29,209 bases of DNA from contig JALEIO010000103.1 in NCBI GenBank assembly GCA_022769845.1, forward strand, positions 1 through 29,209, read 5' to 3'. Positions 6,598 to 14,706 of this stretch are shown here, in pieces. The notes beneath the pieces are model-generated. The model ran no database searches. It saw only the letters and a list, made by a program, of their open reading frames with translations, and had not been told where the DNA came from. Origin of the DNA: Oscillospiraceae bacterium (lineage in GTDB: Bacteria > Bacillota > Clostridia > UMGS1810). A program made the position numbers and the translations under genes. How positions within the stretch are numbered: the first letter of the stretch is position 1; the number at the start of each line of letters is the position of its first letter.

Positions 6598-6646
6598 AAA
6601 AAAGCCACGTTTAATACTATTCATAAATAATATAAAACGTGACTTT
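6598..6646 (-). terminator. Intrinsic terminator after the M23 peptidase gene
   Basis: In the minus-strand RNA the arms AAAGTCACGTTT (6635-6646) and AAACGTGGCTTT (6601-6612) pair over 12 bp with one G-U pair, followed by a run of U residues (down to 6598). The loop is about 22 nt and A/U-rich. It separates the peptidase gene from the ATPase-tyrS run. Confidence 0.75.
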
Positions 6647-6698
6647 ATTTTTTATGTTATTTTCTTACAAGCATATAAACGGAGCAGTTATTTTTTGC

Positions 6699-7940
6699 TT
6701 ATCCTATGTAGTCAAGCGGATTTTGAGTTTCTCCGTTTTTGCGTATTTCAAAATGAAGATGCGCTCCGGTGCTTCGTCCGGTATTACCCACCTTTGCAAT
6801 AAGGTCGCCTTTTTTCACAACGTCGCCGCTGCTTACCAAAACCTCGCTGCAATGCGCATAATACGTTTCGTAGCCGTTCTGATGGTCAATTTTGACGATA
6901 TTTCCGTAGCCGCCCTCCTCGTAGCCGGCATAGGTAACAATTCCTTCGTCCGAAGCATAAATGGGCGAACCGACAGGTCCAACAATGTCAATGCCTTTGT
7001 GGTTTCCCATAGAGCGCTGCCCGTAACGCGAGGTGATATTTCCGCTGTACGGAACTAAAAAGCTTCCTGTTCCGACACCCGACGGACGCTCCTTTGTGCC
7101 CACCGAAAGAACCTGATTTTTAGGCATTTTTTCGGTTGTTTTTGAAATTTCGCTGTCCGATTTTATACCGCCGTTAATCTTTTCTATTTTGCGAACGGTA
7201 ATCTCTTTACCGTTTTCGCCCTCAACCTCAACGCTTGTATTTCCCTCATAAAGTTCAGCGTTTTCAACGCGCTCAATTTCAAACGGAATTTCGTTTTCAA
7301 GCGTTTGATATTCCACGGTAAGAACTTTTAGCGGCTCAAAATATTCGTTGTCCAGCAGCTTTTCAGCGGCGGTCTTTGCACCGCAAAGAAGCTTTGACGG
7401 CGCATATTTTTCTTCAATTTCAACACTGCTTTCAATTTCACATTCCTTGGTATTTTCGTCCGAAAAACGCTCCTTGCACAGTGCCAGAGCCTTATTTGCT
7501 TCGTCAGCGTTCAAAACTCCCGCCAAAGCGTTTCCGTCCACCTCAATAACCGTTTGCTTTGTCATTGTGCCCGACGCTTTTTTGATGTTCTCACACAATT
7601 CTTTTTCGTTGGTAATATCTGATTTTCGCACAAATTTAAGAGAGTAAACGGGCATTTCATCAATCGCATCAAGATATGAATAATACGGCGCATATTTTTC
7701 GTTTATTTCGTCTATAACCTCTTTTGCAACGCTCTTTTGCGATACGCACCCAACCTCGCTGCCATTTAACGCAACGCCGTATACAAGCGAAAAATTAGCG
7801 TTGAAAAGCACCGCAATAACACTTATTCCCACCGCAAAATTAACGGTTTTTCTTATTTTTATATTAATATTATGATATTTTTCATAAATTTTTTTGTATG
7901 CGTTTTTAATTTTCACAAAAAAATTATCATTGCCTTCCAA
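6699..7940 (-). CDS. Membrane-anchored M23 peptidoglycan peptidase with G5 domain
   Basis: About 413 residues, with a LytM/M23-type zinc endopeptidase at the C-terminus. The N-terminus is basic and followed by one hydrophobic segment (about 33-55), which anchors it in the membrane or acts as an uncleaved signal. A long extracellular helical region follows, then a G5 domain (about 211-284, YQTLENEIPF to SVGTKE). The peptidase domain keeps the zinc ligands H314, D318 (HKGID) and H396 of HLH (394-396), plus H363 (YYAH). G5 domains are thought to bind cell-wall glycans, so cross-bridge or stem-peptide cleavage during growth or sporulation is plausible. TTG at 7940 is preferred over GTG at 7946: AGGAGA (7948-7953) lies 7 nt from the TTG but only 1 nt from the GTG. 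It is monocistronic in appearance, divergent from the gene at 8121, and has its own terminator. Confidence 0.92.
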   Translation of the reverse strand: MEGNDNFFVKIKNAYKKIYEKYHNINIKIRKTVNFAVGISVIAVLFNANFSLVYGVALNGSEVGCVSQKSVAKEVIDEINEKYAPYYSYLDAIDEMPVYSLKFVRKSDITNEKELCENIKKASGTMTKQTVIEVDGNALAGVLNADEANKALALCKERFSDENTKECEIESSVEIEEKYAPSKLLCGAKTAAEKLLDNEYFEPLKVLTVEYQTLENEIPFEIERVENAELYEGNTSVEVEGENGKEITVRKIEKINGGIKSDSEISKTTEKMPKNQVLSVGTKERPSGVGTGSFLVPYSGNITSRYGQRSMGNHKGIDIVGPVGSPIYASDEGIVTYAGYEEGGYGNIVKIDHQNGYETYYAHCSEVLVSSGDVVKKGDLIAKVGNTGRSTGAHLHFEIRKNGETQNPLDYIG

Positions 7941-8031
7941 AGTCACATCTCCTTTAAAATATTAAAAAAGTATTACATATTTGTTACAATTCTACGCATA
8001 TTGTTAAATTCCTCTTTTTTTATAAATTTTT

Positions 8032-8060
8032 TTAACATTTTTTTTAAAGGCACATATAAT
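8032..8060 (+). promoter_or_regulatory. Promoter of the three-gene small-protein cassette
   Basis: The -35 box TTAACA (8032-8037) and a perfect -10 box TATAAT (8055-8060) are separated by 17 nt. The first start codon lies about 55 nt downstream of the expected transcription start. The intergenic region 7941-8120 also has to hold the divergent promoter of the M23 gene, for which no convincing boxes were found. Confidence 0.75.
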
Positions 8061-8120
8061 ATAACATAAAAGAGCCAAACACAATGTGGTAAACAGGCAA
8101 ATTTTTAAAATGGGAGGAAT

Positions 8121-8396
8121 ATGCATTTGAACGGTAATGACTATAATAATGCAGAACAAATTTTAAAAAAGGTTTTGAACTCCGAAATCGGAAGAAGAGC
8201 AATAAAGAACTTAAATAACTCATCAGAGCGCGAAATCATTGACAAAATTGCCGGAATGGACAAAAATGAAATTGCCGCAAAGCTTAATTCACTCGGCATT
8301 TCGCAATTTTCCGACAGGATAAATTCAATAAGTCAGGCCGATTTGATAAAAGTACTTTCCGAAAATCCAAATCTATTAAAAAATCTGTTAAAATGA
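8121..8396 (+). CDS. Small protein of unknown function (91 aa)
   Basis: A soluble, predominantly helical protein by composition, with no Cys, signal peptide or membrane segment. The C-terminal half is rich in Leu/Ile/Ser/Asn (around KLNSLGISQFSDRINSIS and ENPNLLKNLLK). I do not recognise it. GGGAGG (8112-8117) is only 3 nt from the ATG at 8121 but 9 nt from the in-frame TTG at 8127, so translation may really start at the TTG. It is the first gene of a plus-strand cassette of three with its own promoter; the next gene follows at about 13 nt. From general memory, small helical proteins of this type occur beside other uncharacterised small proteins in Clostridia. Confidence 0.7.
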   Translation: MHLNGNDYNNAEQILKKVLNSEIGRRAIKNLNNSSEREIIDKIAGMDKNEIAAKLNSLGISQFSDRINSISQADLIKVLSENPNLLKNLLK

Positions 8397-8409
8397 GGAT
8401 GTGACAAAT

Positions 8410-8709
8410 ATGGCAAACGACAATATCGGCGATAGAATAAGCGAAATTTTAAAAAATCCCGATGCAGTGAGCAAAATTTCGCAAATGATGTCGGGTGCGG
8501 CAAATGAAAGCACGCAAAGCAACGATGATTTGGAAATGACGCGAAAAATTTCGGCTATCGCAAGTAAAATGAACGATAAATCCGACCCGAAAATTAATCT
8601 TCTCTACGCGCTTCGCCCATATATGAACAGCGCCCGTACACAGCATATTGACAGGGCGATAAAAATGATAAAGCTCACGCAAATTACCGAGCTTTTTAAA
8701 GATTTGTAA
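8410..8709 (+). CDS. Small protein of unknown function (99 aa)
   Basis: A soluble protein starting MANDNIGDRISEILKNPDAV, with a Ser/Asn/Gly-rich middle and a charged C-terminal region reading LLYALRPYMNSARTQHIDRA. That region resembles, from memory only, a recurrent motif in small clostridial proteins of unknown function (Ala-Leu-Arg-Pro, then a basic helix). ATG at 8410 is preferred over GTG at 8401 because GAGG (8395-8398) is 11 nt away from the ATG and 2 nt from the GTG. It has no Cys and no membrane segment. It ends 15 nt before the Cys-rich gene, so the two are translated from one mRNA. No function is assigned. Confidence 0.72.
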   Translation: MANDNIGDRISEILKNPDAVSKISQMMSGAANESTQSNDDLEMTRKISAIASKMNDKSDPKINLLYALRPYMNSARTQHIDRAIKMIKLTQITELFKDL

Positions 8710-8724
8710 TAGGAGTTGGATTTT

Positions 8725-9180
8725 ATGTCAAGACAGTTTTATGACGGTTATCCCAAGATTTACGACCGACGAAAAGATGTTTTATGCACCGAAAACGAAC
8801 CGTTTGAAGAAAATGATTGCATTGAAAACTCGGGCGAAAAATGCGGTGCGTGCAAATGTGAAAAAAAGCACAAAGAAAATTGCGTTCAAGAAAAAAAATG
8901 CTGTGTTCAAGAAAAAAAATGCATTGAAAATGAGGATGTATGCTGCGAGAAAAAGCAAGAGTGCTGCGATGTGAAAAGCTCACCGGATATGTGCTGCAAT
9001 TTAAAAAATCAAAGTATTTTAAGCGCCTGCGGGCTTAACGGTTTAGAAGGAATTTTTAATAATTTCGCACTTGACGATATTATTCTTCTCGGCATTGCAA
9101 TCATTCTTTTGCACGACGGAACAAGCGATACGCTTCTTCTTGTTATTATAGGAATAATATTTTTGGTAGGTCTTACATAA
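8725..9180 (+). CDS. Cys-rich protein with hydrophobic C-terminus, unknown function
   Basis: 151 residues in two parts. The N-terminal two-thirds is very hydrophilic, rich in Lys and Glu, with 16 Cys arranged as CxxCxC, CC and KKC motifs. A 21-bp unit coding C-V-Q-E-K-K-C is repeated twice in tandem (8881-8922). The last 40 residues hold two hydrophobic stretches split by a polar HDGTSD turn (DDIILLGIAIILLHDGTSD, then LLLVIIGIIFLVGL), which could be a membrane hairpin. ATG at 8725 has AGGAG (8711-8715) 9 nt upstream; the TTG at 8716 touches the ribosome site and is unlikely. Cys content could mean metal binding or disulfide cross-linking, as in spore coat or metallothionein-like proteins, but no such family is recognised. 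It is the last gene of its cassette, followed by hairpins and a terminator. Confidence 0.75.
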   Translation: MSRQFYDGYPKIYDRRKDVLCTENEPFEENDCIENSGEKCGACKCEKKHKENCVQEKKCCVQEKKCIENEDVCCEKKQECCDVKSSPDMCCNLKNQSILSACGLNGLEGIFNNFALDDIILLGIAIILLHDGTSDTLLLVIIGIIFLVGLT

Positions 9181-9290
9181 AAAAGCGTTTTTAACGCCTC
9201 ATCCCCCTACCCCCCAATCTTGGGGGCAGAATGGTTCGCTTTTTTGAAACAAGCTGATTGCGCACTTCTCGCGCGCAATTTCCTATGTTA
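9179..9290. repeat. GC-rich hairpin element, possible dispersed intergenic repeat
   Basis: Three nested or adjacent inverted repeats occupy this gap. AAAAAAGCG (9179-9187) pairs with CGCTTTTTT (9237-9245). Inside lies CCCCCAA...TTGGGGG next to further C-runs. Further on ATTGCGC (9257-9263) pairs with GCGCAAT (9273-9279). The G/C-runs contrast with the A/T-rich surroundings. It may act as an extra terminator for the plus-strand cassette, since the outer stem ends in six T. The compact structured form also suggests a dispersed palindromic repeat; no second copy is seen in this window. Confidence 0.45.
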
Positions 9291-9292
9291 TA

Positions 9293-9323
9293 AAAAAAGA
9301 CGGGAGAAATTCCCGTCTTTTTT
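9293..9323. terminator. Bidirectional intrinsic terminator
   Basis: AAAAAAGACGGGA (9293-9305) and TCCCGTCTTTTTT (9311-9323) form a perfect 13-bp stem with a 5-nt loop, with a T-run in both directions. It lies between the convergent ends of the Cys-rich gene (plus) and fhs (minus) and should terminate both, including the whole purine operon. Confidence 0.92.
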
Positions 9324-9330
9324 GTAAATT

Positions 9331-10998
9331 TTAAAATAACCCGCTTATTTTTCCGTCTTCGTCAACGTCTATTTTTTCTGCCGCAGGAACTTTTGGAAGA
9401 CCCGGCATTGTCATAATATCTCCCGTTAAAACAACAATAAATCCTGCACCGGCGCTTATTTTCACGTTTCTGACCGTCACGGTAAATCCTTCGGGCGCAC
9501 CGAGAAGCGTCATATCGTCCGAAAAGCTGTACTGCGTTTTTGCAATGCAGACAGGGCATTTAGAAAATCCGAGTTCCGAAAGCCGTGCAATTTGCTTTTT
9601 CGCCGCCTTCTGGAACACAACGCCCGCGCCGCCGTAAATTTTCTTTACCACTGCCTCGATTTTTTCCTCAATAGATAAATTGTCCTCATAGCAGAAGGTA
9701 AAATCATTCTTTTCCTCACAAAGTCTTACAACCTCGTTCGCAAGGTCGATTCCGCCGTTTCCTCCGTCTGCCCAGACAGTGGAAAGCACCGTATTTACGC
9801 CAAGCTTTTTACATTCGTCTATGATAAAATCAATTTCATTGTCGGTATCGGTCGGAAAACGGTTAACCGCCACAACAAGAGGAAGCTTATACACATTTTT
9901 GATGTTTGAAACGTGTCTTAAAAGATTTGGAATGCCTTTCTTAAGCGCGTCAATATTCTCGTTTGCAAGCTCCGTTTTAGCCATACCGCCGTGCATTTTA
10001 AGCGCTCGCACAGTTGCTACGAGCACAACCGCGTCGGGGTTTAAATTTGCAAATCGGCATTTTATATCCAAAAATTTTTCAGCACCGAGATCTGCGCCGA
10101 AGCCTGCTTCGGTAACAGCATAATCGCCGCATTTTAAAGCCATTTTGGTAGCAATAACCGAGTTGCAGCCATGCGCGATATTTGCAAACGGGCCGCCGTG
10201 AACAAACGCGGGAGTTCCCTCCAAAGTCTGCACGAGATTGGGCTTTAAGGCATTTTTCAAAAGCGCGCACATTGCGCCCTGCGCCTTCAAATCACCTGCC
10301 GTAACAGGCTCGTTGTCGTAGGTATAGCCTACTATTATCCTTGAAAGGCGCTCCTTCAAATCGGTAATGGACGAAGCAAGGCACAAAACCGCCATAATTT
10401 CCGACGCAACCGTAATGTCATAGCCGTCCTCTCTCGGAACGCCGTTTACACGTCCGCCAAGGCCGTCGGTAATAAACCTAAGCTGCCTGTCGTTCATATC
10501 AACGCAGCGTTTCCAGGTAATTCTTCTCGGGTCAATATTAAGCGCGTTGCCCTGATAAATATGATTGTCCAGCATTGCCGCAAGAAGGTTGTTCGCCGCG
10601 CCTATTGCGTGAAAATCACCCGTAAAATGAAGGTTAATATCCTCCATAGGAATAACCTGTGCGTATCCGCCGCCGGCAGCGCCGCCCTTTATGCCGAAAA
10701 CAGGTCCTAACGAGGGCTCGCGCAGTGCAACAACAACGTTTTTGCCGATTTTTTTAAGTCCGTCCGCAAGACCGATTGTTGTAGTGGTTTTTCCCTCGCC
10801 CGCCGGGGTAGGAGTTATAGCCGTAACCAAAATCAGCTTGCCGTCCTTGTTTTTATTTTCTTTTAAAAGCGACAAGTCGATTTTCGCCTTATCGTTTCCG
10901 TACTGCTCAACGTACTTTTCGTCTATGCCTGCTTTTTTGGCAATGCACATTATATTTTCGGGAGTAACCGACTGTGCAATTTCAATATCGCTTTTCAT
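9331..10998 (-). CDS. fhs: Formate-tetrahydrofolate ligase
   Basis: Makes 10-formyl-THF from formate, ATP and THF in the cytoplasm. The 555-residue length is typical. The ATP-binding motif TPTPAGEGKTT (62-72) and the conserved stretch LREPSLGPVFGIKGGAAGGG are present. GGAGGA is 6 nt before the ATG. It is the last gene of the purine operon, 15 nt after purL. The placement fits its product: 10-formyl-THF is used by PurN and by AICAR transformylase in the same operon. In acetogens the same enzyme serves the Wood-Ljungdahl pathway, but no other gene of that pathway is in the window, so a biosynthetic role is the safer reading. Identification is secure. Confidence 0.97.
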   Translation of the reverse strand: MKSDIEIAQSVTPENIMCIAKKAGIDEKYVEQYGNDKAKIDLSLLKENKNKDGKLILVTAITPTPAGEGKTTTTIGLADGLKKIGKNVVVALREPSLGPVFGIKGGAAGGGYAQVIPMEDINLHFTGDFHAIGAANNLLAAMLDNHIYQGNALNIDPRRITWKRCVDMNDRQLRFITDGLGGRVNGVPREDGYDITVASEIMAVLCLASSITDLKERLSRIIVGYTYDNEPVTAGDLKAQGAMCALLKNALKPNLVQTLEGTPAFVHGGPFANIAHGCNSVIATKMALKCGDYAVTEAGFGADLGAEKFLDIKCRFANLNPDAVVLVATVRALKMHGGMAKTELANENIDALKKGIPNLLRHVSNIKNVYKLPLVVAVNRFPTDTDNEIDFIIDECKKLGVNTVLSTVWADGGNGGIDLANEVVRLCEEKNDFTFCYEDNLSIEEKIEAVVKKIYGGAGVVFQKAAKKQIARLSELGFSKCPVCIAKTQYSFSDDMTLLGAPEGFTVTVRNVKISAGAGFIVVLTGDIMTMPGLPKVPAAEKIDVDEDGKISGLF

Positions 10999-11013
10999 TA
11001 CAATTCCTCCGAA

Positions 11014-14000
11014 CTACATCTTAAAATATTTTGCCGCAGCTGTAAATATACCTATATTATAATTACCGTCAACGTTTTTGTAAAGATTTTTTTGATATCT
11101 TTCACAGTGTCCCATTTTTCCAAACACTCTGCCGTCCGGCGAGGTTATACCCTCAACCGCGCAAACCGAACCGTTGGGATTGTATGCAACATCACCTGTC
11201 GCATTGCCGTTTTCGTCAACATACTGCGTTGCAATCTGACCGTTTTCCGCAAGCTTTTTAATCCAGTCCTCCGACGCCAAAAATTTTCCTTCGCCGTGTG
11301 AAATCGGAACGCTGAAAATATCACCGACATTTGTATCTGCAAGAAACGGCGACTTATTGGAAGCAATGCGCGTTCTTACAAGGCGCGATTGATGTCTGCC
11401 GATTGTATTAAAGGTAAGCGTGGGCGAAAATTCGTTGGTGTCAACAATCTCGCCGTACGGAACAAGACCAAGCTTTATAAGCGCCTGAAAACCGTTGCAA
11501 ATGCCGCACATAAGACCGTCACGCTGTTTTAAAAGCCTGTTTACTTCCTCTTTAATTTCAGCGTTTCTAAAGAATGCGGTAATGAATTTTCCCGAACCGT
11601 CAGGCTCGTCTCCGCCCGAAAAGCCACCCGGAATAAATACCATCTGCGCGTCCTTCAATCTGTTTGCAAAATAAGAAACAGACTCGGAAACGCTTTTCGG
11701 CGAAAGATTATTTATAACAATAATTTCGCTGTCCATTCCTGCATTTTCTACCATCTTCGCACTGTCATATTCGCAGTTTGTGCCGGGAAATACGGGAATA
11801 AGCACCCTCGGACGTGCAATTTTTACACTCGGTGATTTCCACTCGCCGCACTCATATGAAAAATTCTCAAATTTGCCCTTTTCAGGCGCAATATTGCATG
11901 TATAAACGCTCTCTAACTTATCCTCATAAATTTTTAAAATTTCGGAAAGCACAACCTTTTCTTTGCCGCGCGAAATTTCATTTTTGTCTGTTGTATAGCC
12001 CAAAACAATACCGTCCGACACATCATTCGAAACCTCAAGCACAAATGCGCCGTAGTTGTAGCCAAAAATTTCGTCATTGGAAATATTTTCGTCAAATTCA
12101 AAACCTATGCCGTTTCCGAAGCACATTTTCATAACCGCCTCGGAAACACCGCCGAGTGTAGGCGTATACGCTGCGTAAACCTTTTTGCTGCGCATAAGCG
12201 ACGTTACCCTGTCAAACGTTTCGATGAGCGATTTTGTATCGGGAAGCTTGTTTTCATTATATTTCGGCTTGAGCATTATAACCTTGTGCCCTGCGCCCTT
12301 AAATTCAGGCGAAATGATGTTTTTCGCGTCCTCGCACGTTACGGCAAACGAAACGAGAGTCGGCGGAACGTCAATATTTTCAAATGTTCCGCTCATAGAA
12401 TCCTTGCCGCCGATTGCCCCGATTGACAAATCCTTCTGTGCCATAAATGCTCCCAAAAGCGCGCACATAGGCTTGCCCCAGCGTTTTTTATCCTTCATCG
12501 GCTTTTCAAAGTATTCCTGGAAGGTAAGATATACATCTTCAAATTTTGCGCCCGCCGCAACAAGCTTTGAAACCGACTCAACCACTGCGAGATATGCGCC
12601 GTGATACGGGCTTTTTTCAGTAATGAACGGATTATAACCCCATGCCATAACCGATGAGGTATCCGTAAAGCCTTTTTCGGTCGAAATTTTGTTTACCATT
12701 GCCTGAATGGGCGTAAGCTGATTTTTGCCGCCGAACGGCATAAGCACTGTTCCCGAGCCGATTGTAGAGTCAAAACGTTCGGAAAGTCCGCGCTTTGAGC
12801 AAACGTTTAAATCGCCGGCAAGCTTTTTATACATATCGGCAAAATTGCCGCTTGTGTCTTTTTCGTAATTTTCGCATTTTTCCGCTTCAACGTCAATATG
12901 CTTGGGAGCGCCGTTGGAATTAAGAAAATCACGCGAAATATCAACAATTTTATTGCCGTTCCAATTCATAACAAGCCTGTTTTTGTCGGTAACGGTCGCA
13001 ACAACCGTAGCATTCAAATTCTCGGCGTTTGCAAGCTCAATAAATTTTTGCACGTCGTTTTTATCAACCACAACCGCCATTCTCTCCTGCGATTCGCTTA
13101 TTGCAAGCTCGGTTCCGTCAAGACCGTCATATTTTTTGGGAACGGCGTTAAGGTCAATTTCAATTCCGTCCGCAAGCTCGCCGATTGCAACCGACACACC
13201 GCCTGCGCCGAAATCATTGCAGCGCTTTATAAGACGTGCGGCTTGGTAATTTCTAAACAATCTCTGAAGCTTTCTCTCCTCGGGAGCATTACCCTTCTGC
13301 ACCTCCGCACCGCAGCTTTCAAGTGATTTTAAATTGTGCGACTTTGACGAGCCTGTTGCGCCGCCGCAGCCGTCTCTGCCTGTTGCGCCGCCGAGAAGAA
13401 TTACAATATCTCCGTTTTGCGGACATTCGCGCCTTACATTTTTTTGCGGAACAGCACCCACAACCGCGCCGATTTCCATTCTCTTTGCCGCATAGCCCTC
13501 GTGATATATTTCATCAACCTGACCTGTTGCAAGACCTATTTGATTGCCGTATGAGCTGTATCCTGCCGCTGCGGTTGTAACTATTTTTCGCTGCGGAAGC
13601 TTGCCCTTTAACGTTTCGGACACGCTCTTTAACGGATTTGCCGCACCCGTTACACGCATTGCGGCATACACATACGCCCTCCCCGAAAGAGGGTCGCGTA
13701 TTGCGCCGCCTATACAGGTTGCCGCACCGCCGAAGGGTTCAATTTCGGTAGGATGATTATGCGTTTCGTTTTTAAAAAGAAGCAGCCAGTCCTCGTCTTT
13801 TCCGTCAACGTTAACCTTAATTTTTACGGTGCAGGCGTTGATTTCCTCCGACTCGTCCAATTTTTCAAGCTTGCCTTCTTTTTTAAGATATTTAACCGCA
13901 ATGGTTGCAATATCCATAAGGCAAATAGGCTTGGTGCGGTTTAATTCTTTTCTCGTTTTAATATATTCGTCGTATGCATTTTGCAAAAGCTTATCGTCAA

Positions 14001-14703
14001 ATTTTACAGAATCAATTTCGGTTAAAAACGTGGTGTGACGGCAATGATCAGACCAGTAGGTATCCAGCATTTTTATCTCGGTAATGGTAGGATTTCTGCC
14101 CTCTTTTGCAAAATAATCGCGGCAGAATTTTATATCGTCAAAATCCATTGCAAGCGAATTTTCGTTTATAAAATTTAACAGCCCGTCATCGTCCAAATTC
14201 ACAAAACCGTCCAAAATTTTAACGGAGGTGGGAATATCGTATTTTACCTCAAGAGTATCTTTTTCTTCAAGCGAGGCCTCACGACATTCAACAGGGTTGA
14301 TTACGTATTTTTTAACGGCATCTTTTTCACTGTCCGAAAGTTTTCCGTCTATAAGATAAACCTTTGCCGTTTTAACTGTCGGACGCTCTTTTTTGGATAT
14401 AATCTGAATACACTGCGCCGCCGAATCTGCCCTTTGGTCAAACTGTCCGGGAAGCGGCTCAACCGCAAATATAAAATCCGCGTTTGATGAAAGCGTTTCG
14501 GACGCGATATCAAGCTGCGGCTCGGCAAAAACCGTCATTTTACAGCTGTCAAACAAATCTCTGTCAATATTTTCAACATCATAACGGTTTACAATGCGCA
14601 GCGACTCAAGCTTAATTCCCAAAAGATAAGAAATATCTTTTTTAAGCGCAGCCGCCTCGTTTGCAAGCTCCTTTTTCTTTTCAACGTAAAGTCTGTAAAC
14701 CAT
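11014..14703 (-). CDS. purL: Phosphoribosylformylglycinamidine synthase, large fused form
   Basis: Converts FGAR to FGAM with ATP and glutamine. At 1229 residues it is the fused form, with a PurS-like N-terminus, a central synthase (motifs TYWSDHCRHTTF, NETHNHPTEIEPFGGAATC, DFGAGGVSVAIGELADG) and a C-terminal class I glutaminase. The glutaminase triad is visible: Cys1069 in MCGICNGFQAL, His1136 and Glu1138 in SHGEGKF. Fused PurL replaces the separate PurS, PurQ and small PurL of Bacillus, explaining why no purS or purQ is in the operon. GGAGG (14710-14714) is 6 nt from the ATG and overlaps the purD stop codon, so translation is probably coupled. Followed by fhs after 15 nt. Confidence 0.96.
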   Translation of the reverse strand: MVYRLYVEKKKELANEAAALKKDISYLLGIKLESLRIVNRYDVENIDRDLFDSCKMTVFAEPQLDIASETLSSNADFIFAVEPLPGQFDQRADSAAQCIQIISKKERPTVKTAKVYLIDGKLSDSEKDAVKKYVINPVECREASLEEKDTLEVKYDIPTSVKILDGFVNLDDDGLLNFINENSLAMDFDDIKFCRDYFAKEGRNPTITEIKMLDTYWSDHCRHTTFLTEIDSVKFDDKLLQNAYDEYIKTRKELNRTKPICLMDIATIAVKYLKKEGKLEKLDESEEINACTVKIKVNVDGKDEDWLLLFKNETHNHPTEIEPFGGAATCIGGAIRDPLSGRAYVYAAMRVTGAANPLKSVSETLKGKLPQRKIVTTAAAGYSSYGNQIGLATGQVDEIYHEGYAAKRMEIGAVVGAVPQKNVRRECPQNGDIVILLGGATGRDGCGGATGSSKSHNLKSLESCGAEVQKGNAPEERKLQRLFRNYQAARLIKRCNDFGAGGVSVAIGELADGIEIDLNAVPKKYDGLDGTELAISESQERMAVVVDKNDVQKFIELANAENLNATVVATVTDKNRLVMNWNGNKIVDISRDFLNSNGAPKHIDVEAEKCENYEKDTSGNFADMYKKLAGDLNVCSKRGLSERFDSTIGSGTVLMPFGGKNQLTPIQAMVNKISTEKGFTDTSSVMAWGYNPFITEKSPYHGAYLAVVESVSKLVAAGAKFEDVYLTFQEYFEKPMKDKKRWGKPMCALLGAFMAQKDLSIGAIGGKDSMSGTFENIDVPPTLVSFAVTCEDAKNIISPEFKGAGHKVIMLKPKYNENKLPDTKSLIETFDRVTSLMRSKKVYAAYTPTLGGVSEAVMKMCFGNGIGFEFDENISNDEIFGYNYGAFVLEVSNDVSDGIVLGYTTDKNEISRGKEKVVLSEILKIYEDKLESVYTCNIAPEKGKFENFSYECGEWKSPSVKIARPRVLIPVFPGTNCEYDSAKMVENAGMDSEIIVINNLSPKSVSESVSYFANRLKDAQMVFIPGGFSGGDEPDGSGKFITAFFRNAEIKEEVNRLLKQRDGLMCGICNGFQALIKLGLVPYGEIVDTNEFSPTLTFNTIGRHQSRLVRTRIASNKSPFLADTNVGDIFSVPISHGEGKFLASEDWIKKLAENGQIATQYVDENGNATGDVAYNPNGSVCAVEGITSPDGRVFGKMGHCERYQKNLYKNVDGNYNIGIFTAAAKYFKM

Positions 14704-14706
14704 AGC

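Noticed and set aside
8449..8983. Minus-strand reading frames opposite the small-protein cassette
   Set aside because: The plus-strand frames have a promoter, spaced ribosome sites and consistent gaps; the opposite frames have none.
12898..13326. Plus-strand reading frames opposite purL, fhs, purD and tyrS
   Set aside because: Shadows of long conserved minus-strand genes, lacking ribosome sites and family motifs.
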